This document shows positions 9,115 through 17,062 of a stretch of DNA of 64,000 bases, piece after piece; within the stretch, counting starts at the first letter, position 1; the number at the start of each line of letters is the position of its first letter. The stretch covers positions 1,364,001 through 1,428,000 of the forward strand of contig NZ_CP180210.1 of the NCBI RefSeq assembly GCF_047556435.1, in the 5' to 3' direction. The notes under the pieces were generated by a model. That model had not been told where the DNA came from. It saw nothing but the letters and a program-made list of their open reading frames with translations, and did not search any database. Both the position numbers and the translations under genes were made by a program. This DNA comes from Alteromonas sp047556435 (GTDB lineage: Bacteria; Pseudomonadota; Gammaproteobacteria; Enterobacterales; Alteromonadaceae).

Positions 9115-9885
9115 ATGTCCAAAATGAGCAAGAGAACTCTTATTGCTTCTACTGTGATGGGTGCATTCGCACTGACAGGTAGCGCAGTCTCTGCAGATAC
9201 GCTTGACGATCTTCACAAAGAGCAAGCTAAGATCCACGCAGCTGCAGCGAAATCTCAAGAAAAAATCAACACGTTGTTCGAGCAATCTCAAGAGCTGTTG
9301 GTTGAATACCGTCAAACAGTCGATGAGACTGAGAACCTGAAAATTTACAACGATTACATTGCTAGCCTGGTAGCTGACCAGCAGCGCAGCATCGACTCTC
9401 TGCAACGTCAAATCGACAGCATTGAGCAAACTAAGCAAGGTATCGTTCCACTGATGTTCCGCATGATTGACAGCCTTGAAAGCTTCATCAAGCTGGATCG
9501 TCCTATTCACCTTGACGAGCGTCTTGAGCGTGTAGAACGTCTGCGTGACCTGATGGCTAACTCTAACGTGACTGTTTCTGAGCAGTTCCGTCAGGTTATC
9601 GAAGCCTATCTGGTTGAAGTTGAGTACGGCACGAAGATCAATTCTTATCAGGGTACTATCGACGACAACGGTACAGAAGTTACTGTTGACTTCTTTAACC
9701 TTGGCCGTACTGCGCTGATGGCTCTGTCGCTTGACCAGAGTGCAGCTTGGGTATGGAACAATGAGACCCGCGCATGGGAGCAACTTGGTGATGAGTATCT
9801 TTCATCAGTTGTTGAGGCAGTTAAAATGGCGAATAACGTCGTACCTGCCGACCTAATCAAACTACCAATTAGTGCAGCGGAGTAA
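9115..9885 (+). CDS. DUF3450 periplasmic coiled-coil protein of the TonB2 operon
   Basis: A 256-residue exported protein. The signal peptide ends near SAVSA (about residue 27). A long heptad-rich helical region (about 30-130, e.g. SQEKINTLFEQSQELLVEYR) is followed by a small C-terminal domain. The family is known as DUF3450 and is the first gene of TonB2-type loci in Vibrio and Alteromonas; it presumably works in the periplasm with the TonB2 complex, though its exact job is not established. ATG 9115 is preferred over TTG 9106. The stop is followed six bases later by the ATG of ttpC. Codon use is strongly biased, implying high expression. Confidence 0.85.
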   Translation: MSKMSKRTLIASTVMGAFALTGSAVSADTLDDLHKEQAKIHAAAAKSQEKINTLFEQSQELLVEYRQTVDETENLKIYNDYIASLVADQQRSIDSLQRQIDSIEQTKQGIVPLMFRMIDSLESFIKLDRPIHLDERLERVERLRDLMANSNVTVSEQFRQVIEAYLVEVEYGTKINSYQGTIDDNGTEVTVDFFNLGRTALMALSLDQSAAWVWNNETRAWEQLGDEYLSSVVEAVKMANNVVPADLIKLPISAAE

Positions 9886-9891
9886 GTGTTA

Positions 9892-11250
9892 ATGAAAACT
9901 GTATTCAAATCTCTTGTAGCCGCTGCAACGATGGCGGTTGTCGCAACCGGCGCTCAGGCTCAGGAAGCAAAGAGTCTGCAGGAGCTGCTAGACCAGGTTC
10001 AGAAGAACCGTGTTTCTGAAGCGCGCATTAACCAACAGCGTGAAGCTGAATTCCAATCAGCACGTGCTGACAAGCAGGCTCTGCTACGTCAGGCGCAAGC
10101 TGACTTGCAAGCTGAGCAAGATCGTGGCGATCGTCTGCAACAGCAATTCTCTGATAACGAAGTGACACTAAACGAAAAAGCGGCAGAGCTTGACCAGGCA
10201 ACTGGTACTCTGGGTGAAATGTTTGGTGTTGTACGTCAGGCAGCTTCTGAAGCTTACGGACGTGTTTCTACTTCAATTGTAAGTGCACAATATCCGGGTC
10301 GTGATGACTTCCTGGCAGAAATGTCAGAAGAGTCTAAAGGTCTTCCTAACATCCAGGAACTTGAAGACCTGTGGTTCGCACTGCAAAAAGAAATGACTGA
10401 AGGTGGACAGGTTGTTCGCTTCAGCACACAAGTTGTAAACCTTGATGGTGGTACTTCTGAGCAAGAGATTGTTCGTGTAGGTACATTCAACCTGGTTGGT
10501 CAAGACGGTTACCTGACTTATGACGTTGAAAACGAAGTGGTTCAGCCGCTTGGTCGTCAACCAGATGGTCACCTGGTAGCATCAGCAGAAGATCTGCTGG
10601 ACGCTAACTCTGGTATGGTTCCTTTCTACGCTGACCCTTCTCAGGGCGCAATCCTGGGTCTGCTTAAGCAAAAAGCAACCTGGTCTGAGCGTTATCATGC
10701 GGGTGGCTACGTAGGTTACACCATCACTGTTATGCTGGTTATTGGTCTTTTGATTGGTATTTACAAACTGATCACTCTGACTATCACTGGCGGCAAAATC
10801 CGTTCACAGCTGAAAAACCCAGGTAACCCTTCTGAAGGCAACCCTCTGGGCCGCATCCTGAAAGTCTATCAGGAGAACAAAAATGCGGACGCTGAGAACC
10901 TTGAGCTGAAACTGGACGAAGCGATTCTGCGTGAACTGCCTTCTATCGAAAGCGGCATCAACGTAATCAAAATCTTCGCTGCGATTGCACCTCTGCTGGG
11001 TCTGTTAGGTACAGTACTGGGTATGATTGCAACGTTCCAGACAATTACTCTGTTTGGTACGGGCGACCCTCGTATGATGGCAGGTAGTATCTCGATGGCA
11101 CTTGTGACAACTGCACAAGGTATCATTGCCGCGTTACCTCTGATTCTGACTCACAGCATCGTAGCGTCTCGCAGCAAGTCAATCGTACACATTCTTGATG
11201 AGCAAACTGCGGGTATCGTAGCGGCTCATACAGAGGCGGAGAAAGCGTAA
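9892..11250 (+). CDS. ttpC: TtpC-like long ExbB-family protein of the TonB2 system
   Basis: A 452-residue inner-membrane protein. It has a cleavable signal peptide (ending AQAQ near residue 25), a periplasmic coiled-coil region (about 30-100), and a C-terminal MotA/TolQ/ExbB domain with membrane segments near residues 273-293, 361-381 and 400-420 (FAAIAPLLGLLGTVLGMIAT). In Vibrio, TtpC is an extra component needed for TonB2-dependent transport; that role is inferred here. ATG 9892 is preferred to GTG 9886 because of a GGAG site overlapping the upstream stop. ExbB2 starts two bases after its stop, so the operon is translationally tight. Confidence 0.9.
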   Translation: MKTVFKSLVAAATMAVVATGAQAQEAKSLQELLDQVQKNRVSEARINQQREAEFQSARADKQALLRQAQADLQAEQDRGDRLQQQFSDNEVTLNEKAAELDQATGTLGEMFGVVRQAASEAYGRVSTSIVSAQYPGRDDFLAEMSEESKGLPNIQELEDLWFALQKEMTEGGQVVRFSTQVVNLDGGTSEQEIVRVGTFNLVGQDGYLTYDVENEVVQPLGRQPDGHLVASAEDLLDANSGMVPFYADPSQGAILGLLKQKATWSERYHAGGYVGYTITVMLVIGLLIGIYKLITLTITGGKIRSQLKNPGNPSEGNPLGRILKVYQENKNADAENLELKLDEAILRELPSIESGINVIKIFAAIAPLLGLLGTVLGMIATFQTITLFGTGDPRMMAGSISMALVTTAQGIIAALPLILTHSIVASRSKSIVHILDEQTAGIVAAHTEAEKA

Positions 11251-11251
11251 T

Positions 11252-11776
11252 ATGGTATACCTGATTGGATTACTTGAATCGGTCAGGGACTTTATCGCTA
11301 CCGGCGGTGACGTGTTGTATTTCGTTGCTGCCGCGCTCTTTCTCATGTGGGTGTTAATGATTGAGCGCTACTGGTATTTAACATCGGTGTTCCCGAAGGT
11401 GAAGAAAGACATCATCCAAAGATGGGACAGCCGAAGTGATACCACATCATGGTATGCGCATAGAATCCGTGACGCGTGGATTTCTCAGGCGTCAGACGAT
11501 CTGAACGCTAGAATGCTGATTATCCGTACATTGATTGCAATGTGCCCGTTAATCGGACTACTGGGAACAGTAACCGGTATGATCAGTGTTTTTGAGACGA
11601 TGGCAACGCAGGGAACCAGTAATGCTCGTTTGATGGCATCTGGTATCTCTATGGCAACAATCCCGACAATGGCGGGAATGGTTGCGGCGCTTTCCGGACT
11701 GTTTATCAGTTCTCGTCTTGAAGCTAAGGTGAAGCTGGCAAGAGAAGGCTTAGTTGATAGCCTGCCACATCATTAG
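11252..11776 (+). CDS. exbB2: ExbB2 proton-channel protein
   Basis: A 174-residue MotA/TolQ/ExbB-family inner-membrane protein. Membrane segments are near residues 20-42 (DVLYFVAAALFLMWVLMIER), 90-112 (CPLIGLLGTVTGMISVF) and 130-152. It forms the proton channel with ExbD2 to power TonB2. It is short compared with E. coli ExbB (244), as is usual for ExbB2 of TonB2 loci. The start is two bases after the ttpC stop. Confidence 0.93.
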   Translation: MVYLIGLLESVRDFIATGGDVLYFVAAALFLMWVLMIERYWYLTSVFPKVKKDIIQRWDSRSDTTSWYAHRIRDAWISQASDDLNARMLIIRTLIAMCPLIGLLGTVTGMISVFETMATQGTSNARLMASGISMATIPTMAGMVAALSGLFISSRLEAKVKLAREGLVDSLPHH

Positions 11777-11787
11777 AGAGAGAGATT

Positions 11788-12186
11788 ATGGCTCGAAAAG
11801 TCAGAACCGAGGAAGAAGACGCGCAGATTGACATGACGCCAATGCTGGACATCGTGTTCATCATGCTAATCTTCTTTATCGTTACCACCGTTTTCGTAAA
11901 GGAAGCAGGTATCGAAGTTAATAAGCCAGACGCGAGCCAGGCGGTACTTCATAAGAATGCCAATATCTTCATCGCAGTAACAGAAGATGGCACCGTTTGG
12001 TTAGACAAACGTGAAGTATCACCGGACAGCGTTAGAGCGAATATAGAGCGACTGTTAACGGAACAGCCTACTGACTATGTCATTATTCAGGCTGACGTTA
12101 AGGCCAAGCATGGTCTGGTGGTGGAAATCATGGACCAGGTTAAAGCTGCAGGCGTTGATCGCGTTTCGGTAGCAGCAAGGGGATAA
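11788..12186 (+). CDS. exbD2: ExbD2 biopolymer transport protein
   Basis: A 132-residue inner-membrane protein with one N-terminal membrane helix (LDIVFIMLIFFIVTTVFV, about residues 20-37). It carries the conserved proton-conducting Asp at about residue 21 in the DMTPMLD motif. The periplasmic domain has the usual ExbD fold (VIIQADVKAKHGLVVEIMDQ). A strong GAGAGAGA ribosome site precedes ATG 11788. It works as the proton-coupled partner of ExbB2 and TonB2. Confidence 0.94.
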   Translation: MARKVRTEEEDAQIDMTPMLDIVFIMLIFFIVTTVFVKEAGIEVNKPDASQAVLHKNANIFIAVTEDGTVWLDKREVSPDSVRANIERLLTEQPTDYVIIQADVKAKHGLVVEIMDQVKAAGVDRVSVAARG

Positions 12187-12187
12187 A

Positions 12188-12799
12188 ATGGCACGATTTA
12201 TCGTATCTATATTATTAGGTGCAGGTGTTGCATTTGCCTTGTTTGTCTTAATGGCGAAGTTGATTGAAAACTCGTCCAGACCAGCAGATGAAGTACCCGA
12301 AGCGCCCGTTATTGATATTGTTATGCAGGAGCCGGATGACGAAACGCAAACGCGTACTCGTGTACCACCTCCGCCTCCACCGCCACCACAACAGCCGCCT
12401 AAAGTGCAGCCTGTTGAACCTGAAGCGGCAGAACCGGATGCAGATGGCTTTAGCCTGAACATTCCTTCTATCGACACAGGTGGTGTAGGTGTAAACATAG
12501 GTGCTGTTGGCGCGATGCAACGTGATGGTGAAGCTACACCAATCGTTCGTATCGATCCTAAGTATCCACCGGAAGCTGCACGTGACGGTAAAGAAGGTTG
12601 GGTAAGACTGTCCTTTACCATAAACGAAGTTGGCGGTGTTGAAGATATCGAGGTTATCGATTCTGAACCACGTCGTATTTTCGACCGCGAGGCACGTCGT
12701 GCTCTGCGTAAGTGGAAATACAAGCCTAAAATCGTTGAAGGTAAAGCGGTTAAACAGCCTGATATGTTCGTACAGTTAGACTTTAAACTGGAGCAATGA
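12188..12799 (+). CDS. tonB2: TonB2 energy-transducing protein
   Basis: A 203-residue TonB. It has an N-terminal membrane anchor (FIVSILLGAGVAFALFVLMA), a short proline-rich spacer (RVPPPPPPPPQQPPKVQP) and a C-terminal TonB domain (RIDPKYPPEAARDGKEGWVR to the end) that contacts receptor TonB boxes. The spacer is shorter than in E. coli TonB, as is usual for TonB2, which may explain the need for TtpC and DUF3450 partners (inference). The gene starts one base after the exbD2 stop and its end overlaps the next ORF's first possible ATG. Confidence 0.94.
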   Translation: MARFIVSILLGAGVAFALFVLMAKLIENSSRPADEVPEAPVIDIVMQEPDDETQTRTRVPPPPPPPPQQPPKVQPVEPEAAEPDADGFSLNIPSIDTGGVGVNIGAVGAMQRDGEATPIVRIDPKYPPEAARDGKEGWVRLSFTINEVGGVEDIEVIDSEPRRIFDREARRALRKWKYKPKIVEGKAVKQPDMFVQLDFKLEQ

Positions 12800-12801
12800 T
12801 C

Positions 12802-14067
12802 ATGATGAAACGTACATTCAAAATGTCAGCCGTTGCTTTAGTCATGGGTTTCGGCGCTGCCATTGCTGCTCCTGCAGCTATGGCGCAGTCTGCCGCAGTA
12901 GTTTGTCCTGGCTATGAAAAGGGAAAAACAACGCTGGTAGGTGAGCGTACTGGTAAAAAAGTACAAAAGGCGTTTGAAGCTTATAACGAAGACCGTGTCG
13001 ATGAAGCACTGGAAATCCTGTACGACATCGAACCTTCTGACGACTTCGATAAGTCTTACGTTGGACGCTTTATTGGTAACCTGCTGGCCGCTCGTGAAGG
13101 GCAAGGCACAAAAGCACTGGGTTACCTTACCGATGCAGTGCAGCCTAAAGTACTTAATGACACTGAACACGCCCAAACGCTGAAACTGATTGGCGATTTG
13201 AGCATGCAGGAAAACAAGTACAATGACGCCGTCAAGTGGTACAAAGAATGGATGGACTTTACCTGTAAGGAAGATCCAGACGTTTATACTCGCATGGCGC
13301 AGGCTTACTATGAGTCTAAGCAGTTAGATAAAATGGTAGACCCTGCTGACAAAGCAATTGCGCTGTATGAGAAGCCGAACAAGAACCCTTATGTTCTTAA
13401 ACTGACTTCTTACTACGAGCGTAAGATGTATCCGGAGACTGTTGCTGTTGCAGAGGAACTGGTTTCTAAGTTCCCTGAAAATGGTCGCTGGTGGACGCAG
13501 CTTGGTTTCTTCTACATGCTAGTGGAAGATTTCAAGAAAGGCTTGTCTACGTTTGATTTGGCTTACGAACAGGGTTTCCTGAAGAAAGCGAATGAAATCA
13601 AAACGCTGGCTCAGCTTTATGCGACTAATGGCGTTCCCTATAAAGCAGCGAAGTTGATGGAAAAGTACATCGACTCAGGTCTGCTTGAAGATAATGCGGA
13701 CATGTTGGCAAGCGTTGCTAACTCGTATCATCAGGCGAAAAACTATGACCTCGCGGCAAATTACTACGGTAAAGCTGCGGCGAAGAGCTCAGACCCTGAA
13801 CATTATCGTAAGCAAGGTACATTGTTACTGGTTGCTGAAGATTACAACGGTGCGATTCAAGCTCTGAACAGTGCGCTCGATCGCGGTGCAGAAAATCCTG
13901 CGAGCATTCACTTCTCATTAATGGAAGCGAATTTCTACAAAGGTGACTTCAAAGCCGCATACGAGCATGTACAGGAAGCGAAGAAAGATCGTTCTATGCG
14001 ACGCAACGCGTCTGCATGGGAACCGTACATCAAAGAAAAAGCGAAGAACCGCGGAATTAACATTTAG
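12802..14067 (+). CDS. Periplasmic TPR protein of the TonB2 operon
   Basis: A 421-residue exported protein. The signal peptide ends near APAAMA (about residue 31) and the rest is TPR-like repeats (e.g. AQTLKLIGDLSMQENKYNDA). It is the last gene of the TonB2-type locus, matching the position of the TPR gene in the corresponding Vibrio cluster; the role is unproven. ATG 12802 is preferred because GGAG lies 8 bases upstream; ATG 12796 overlaps the tonB2 stop and sits too close to that site. Codon use is biased as in the first operon genes. Confidence 0.85.
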   Translation: MMKRTFKMSAVALVMGFGAAIAAPAAMAQSAAVVCPGYEKGKTTLVGERTGKKVQKAFEAYNEDRVDEALEILYDIEPSDDFDKSYVGRFIGNLLAAREGQGTKALGYLTDAVQPKVLNDTEHAQTLKLIGDLSMQENKYNDAVKWYKEWMDFTCKEDPDVYTRMAQAYYESKQLDKMVDPADKAIALYEKPNKNPYVLKLTSYYERKMYPETVAVAEELVSKFPENGRWWTQLGFFYMLVEDFKKGLSTFDLAYEQGFLKKANEIKTLAQLYATNGVPYKAAKLMEKYIDSGLLEDNADMLASVANSYHQAKNYDLAANYYGKAAAKSSDPEHYRKQGTLLLVAEDYNGAIQALNSALDRGAENPASIHFSLMEANFYKGDFKAAYEHVQEAKKDRSMRRNASAWEPYIKEKAKNRGINI

Positions 14068-14083
14068 TTCTCAGGTATCTGAT

Positions 14084-14109
14084 AAAAAGCCCCTTTTGGG
14101 GCTTTTTTT
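14084..14109 (+). terminator. Intrinsic terminator of the TonB2 operon
   Basis: GCCCC/GGGGC stem with a TTTT loop, extended by A/T pairs and followed by seven T. It begins 17 bases after the last operon stop. Confidence 0.92.
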
Positions 14110-14391
14110 ATGTCTGTTGGTCTAACGGAATTACGGTAGCGGTCATTATGTGAGGCTTTGCCAATCGGGTTTGGTTATCCTGTGTAATTGCACTTTCGGC
14201 ACCAGTTAGCCATGTTGTGTAAAATATTAGAGAGCAGGGGATAGAGGCATCGTCCACATCTTGCTGGGTCGAGGCGTGACACCAGCGGCAAGGAGAAGTC
14301 GTTAGCACAGGCGAAACGGCTTGCTGAGCGGATGAGGGCAATATCGTGCTGCAGAGCCACCATCATTCCAAAGCGGTGATTGTGGCTAGTT
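14110..14391 (-). pseudogene. Possible decayed fragment of a trypsin-like serine protease
   Basis: On the minus strand, one frame reads QHDIALIRSASRF then FSLPLV, which resembles the trypsin block around the catalytic Asp (NDIALIRL...LP). A second frame further on reads TTWLTGAESAI...PHIMTATVIPLDQQT, resembling the following GWG...TVPLV region. The two pieces are in order but in different frames with no start codon, no catalytic His block and no room for a full gene between tmcA and the TonB2 terminator. This could be a relic or chance resemblance; confidence is low. If the resemblance is rejected, nothing else is visible in this region. Confidence 0.3.
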
Positions 14392-14434
14392 GATTATTTT
14401 CTTATGCGCCCGCCGCGCAGTTGGGATGCGTGGA

Positions 14435-16555
14435 TTAAAGAATCTGGCTGGCGGTAGCTACGTAAATGCTTAAAGCACGATTGACCTGGGCCTGCAGCGC
14501 GCGCTTCATTTCTGCTTTGCTGGACAGTGCGCCGTAACGCTGTAGTGCGGCACTGTCGAACGGTCTGTCGTGCAGATAGTCGAGTAAAGGAAATTCAGTT
14601 TTAAGATCTGCCGTTCCCCGTTGTCCGGCTAGGTGGTTCTTAAGAGAGTCAGCCAGCCAGTGCAAACTGCCCATACATTGAACCGAATCGCGGGTGCCGG
14701 CAACAAATTGCTGAAGCTTGCTAATATGTAGTGATGGAAGCCGGGCGGCAACGTCTTTACTGAACCTTGAGTATTCCGATGATAGCGAAACAATACCCAA
14801 CGCCTTATCCTCCTGGGTTTTTATTGCCTGCAGTAGAGGTTTAAATTGTTGTGCACGCTGGCTAATGGCACGAAATACCAATGCACTGGCGTGCCCACTG
14901 GCTTTATCCTTTTTCACGCCATGCTGGATAACATCCAGTCCATTCGTTTGCCAGAAACGTCCCAGAAGTTCAGTGTAACCAAATGAGCTTGTGATGGCGT
15001 CAATCTTGTTCAGGGTGGCATCGGCTGTAACTTTCGCCAGCATCTGGCTACCGTATCCATGATTCTGGTGTTCAGGTGCTACAGCAATACGGTTAATACG
15101 CCAGTACAGTGCGGTTGCCGCCTCGGGTGCACTTAGCATCAAAGCTATCCGCTGTGCGCTCAGGTGGCCTTTCACTCTGCGTGAGCCACAGGCAATACCG
15201 GATGCTACCTCTTCAAGTCGCGGTCCTCCTTCCATGTTAATTATGGTAGCGCCCACGACATTGTCCCTGTGTGTGGCCAGCAGCAATTTTATGTCAGGGG
15301 CATCGAGCAGTCGCATAAGGTCATCGGGCGTGGTCTGATAATGTGCCTGGATAAGTAACTGCATAACGCGGTGCGTTACGGGTTTTGAAAGCGCTGAAAA
15401 GTCAGCCCAGTTCAGTGTCAGCTCTGGTGTATTGCCAGTGCTATACCGCGCTGGCTCTTCCGGTGAAAAGAGCAGGCCAACTGAGGTAAGGCGCTCGAGG
15501 GGATCGTTCTCAAGCCAGCGGATCGGCGTTTTCAGATGATGATACGTCGCGTTTTTCTTTGCCAGGTAGTGTGGCATGAAACGGTGAAGGAATCCCTGTC
15601 CACTTCCTTCATAACCCTCTGTCGTCGTTGCCAGAATTATGCGTGCAGACAACTCAATTAACGCCTGTATCTGTGGAAGCGGCATTGACGCGGCTTCGTC
15701 AATAATCAGCACGCCGTTGTCGCGACATTGCAGCTGCGGATTATCAGGCGCCACCCAGTTTAATGTCACTTGATTTGCATTGTGCCGAAACTGACCTGCA
15801 GCGATTTCAGTGAGATCAGCTCTGGCTCTGAGCCGGTCAATTAAGGGCTGCACTGACTCAAAATGCTTGCTCGTCAACATAACGCTTTCGCCATTTGCCA
15901 GTAGTGTAGCGGCGAATTCACCCAGCAGTGCCGTTTTACCTCTGCCTCGCGGCGCCGTGATGATTGCACTGTCAGAAGTCTTCACAAGGGCTTCATAAGT
16001 CTGACGCTGGTCGTGGGTGATAAATCTGTCATCGGCAACGGGCTCCTGGCGCGCACCGAGCTTCACTGGCAATCGTTGTTGATGCGCATCGAAAATCGCC
16101 ACCGCTGAATCCTGAAGAGCAAGTTCAATCCAGTGTTGAATGTAACGGCTAGCGTTAAGCTGCCAGCCATGACTAACAAAATGCGTATCCAGAACTTCGC
16201 AATGACGTGGCCAGTCCAAAAGCGGCGGACAGGCGATAATCAGTCTTCCGCCACTGCGGATTGTGCCGGCAAGCGCCAGCAGCGCTGAAGGACGGAATGG
16301 CGCGAATGCATTGTAAACCGCCACGTTAAACTCCTGCCCCAGGAGCCTGCGATATTGCGTTATCGGCACGTGAACTGCACTGGCCGGGGCGTTATCTCCC
16401 AGCCAGCATAACGATGTGCTAGCTGGAGCAAACGCCAGTATATCTTTTGCCTGTGCTATCGCATTATCATGACTTAATAGCAGACACTGGCGATGCAGGC
16501 ACTCTGACTTATCCGCGCCATTAGGGAAAAATACCCAGTTGATTAGCTCTTGCAC
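14435..16555 (-). CDS. tmcA: tRNA(Met) cytidine acetyltransferase
   Basis: A 706-residue enzyme that makes N4-acetylcytidine at the wobble base of elongator tRNA-Met, using ATP and acetyl-CoA. The Walker A motif is TAPRGRGKTALLGEF near residue 201, the Walker B region is LIIDEAASMPLPQIQAL, and the GNAT acetyl-CoA region is INRIAVAPEHQNHGYGSQML. Length is slightly above E. coli TmcA (671). The start codon appears to be GTG at 16555. It is divergent from the thioesterase gene with only 65 bases between the starts. Confidence 0.93.
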   Translation of the reverse strand: MQELINWVFFPNGADKSECLHRQCLLLSHDNAIAQAKDILAFAPASTSLCWLGDNAPASAVHVPITQYRRLLGQEFNVAVYNAFAPFRPSALLALAGTIRSGGRLIIACPPLLDWPRHCEVLDTHFVSHGWQLNASRYIQHWIELALQDSAVAIFDAHQQRLPVKLGARQEPVADDRFITHDQRQTYEALVKTSDSAIITAPRGRGKTALLGEFAATLLANGESVMLTSKHFESVQPLIDRLRARADLTEIAAGQFRHNANQVTLNWVAPDNPQLQCRDNGVLIIDEAASMPLPQIQALIELSARIILATTTEGYEGSGQGFLHRFMPHYLAKKNATYHHLKTPIRWLENDPLERLTSVGLLFSPEEPARYSTGNTPELTLNWADFSALSKPVTHRVMQLLIQAHYQTTPDDLMRLLDAPDIKLLLATHRDNVVGATIINMEGGPRLEEVASGIACGSRRVKGHLSAQRIALMLSAPEAATALYWRINRIAVAPEHQNHGYGSQMLAKVTADATLNKIDAITSSFGYTELLGRFWQTNGLDVIQHGVKKDKASGHASALVFRAISQRAQQFKPLLQAIKTQEDKALGIVSLSSEYSRFSKDVAARLPSLHISKLQQFVAGTRDSVQCMGSLHWLADSLKNHLAGQRGTADLKTEFPLLDYLHDRPFDSAALQRYGALSSKAEMKRALQAQVNRALSIYVATASQIL

Positions 16556-16620
16556 GCTATGCCCACTGTTTTGCTGTATACTGAACGGGTGATTTTAACC
16601 ATTAACTGCAAGGAATTCGA

Positions 16621-17061
16621 ATGCGCTTTCTTTCTCGCCGTCTGGTGATGCCAAATGATCTTAACTATGCCAACTCATTATTTGGTGGCCGGGCTCTGGA
16701 GTGGATTGACGAAGAGTCAGCGATTTATGCAATCTGTCAGCTGGAAACCAATTGTCTGGTAACCAAACACATTGGCGAGATCAACTTTGAGTCTCCGGCT
16801 ATGCAGGGAGATATTGTTGAGTTTGGTCTTGAGACAAAAGGCGTGGGCAGGACCTCCATTAAGGTAAGCTGCCTGGTACGAAACAAAGCGACAAAGAAAA
16901 CGATTTGTCTTGCTGACGACATTGTTTTTGTTAAGGTTGATCCGGTTACCAGACAACCAGTTCCTCACGGTAAAACGCTGGAAGGACTAAAAACGCAGAC
17001 AGAAGAAGAAGTGCGGAGTTTGCACCTGCTGCCTAAAGAGAACCTCAAAGACAACGTCTAA
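16621..17061 (+). CDS. Acyl-CoA thioesterase, hotdog fold (YciA-like)
   Basis: A 146-residue single hotdog domain. LVMPNDLNYANSLFGGRALE near residue 8 and the catalytic-type Asp in WIDEESA match the acyl-CoA thioesterase/acyl-CoA hydrolase group. KHIGEINFESPAMQGDIVEF follows. It hydrolyses acyl-CoA to free acid and CoA; chain length is unknown. A clear AAGGAA ribosome site precedes ATG 16621, and TATACT at 16577-16582 is a plausible -10. The 3' end is one base from the convergent AraC-HDOD gene. Confidence 0.85.
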   Translation: MRFLSRRLVMPNDLNYANSLFGGRALEWIDEESAIYAICQLETNCLVTKHIGEINFESPAMQGDIVEFGLETKGVGRTSIKVSCLVRNKATKKTICLADDIVFVKVDPVTRQPVPHGKTLEGLKTQTEEEVRSLHLLPKENLKDNV

Positions 17062-17062
17062 A

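Noticed and set aside
8953..9783. 276-residue minus-strand ORF opposite the DUF3450 gene
   Set aside because: It is antisense to a gene with a signal peptide and operon position, has no ribosome site, and its composition follows the codon bias of the real gene.
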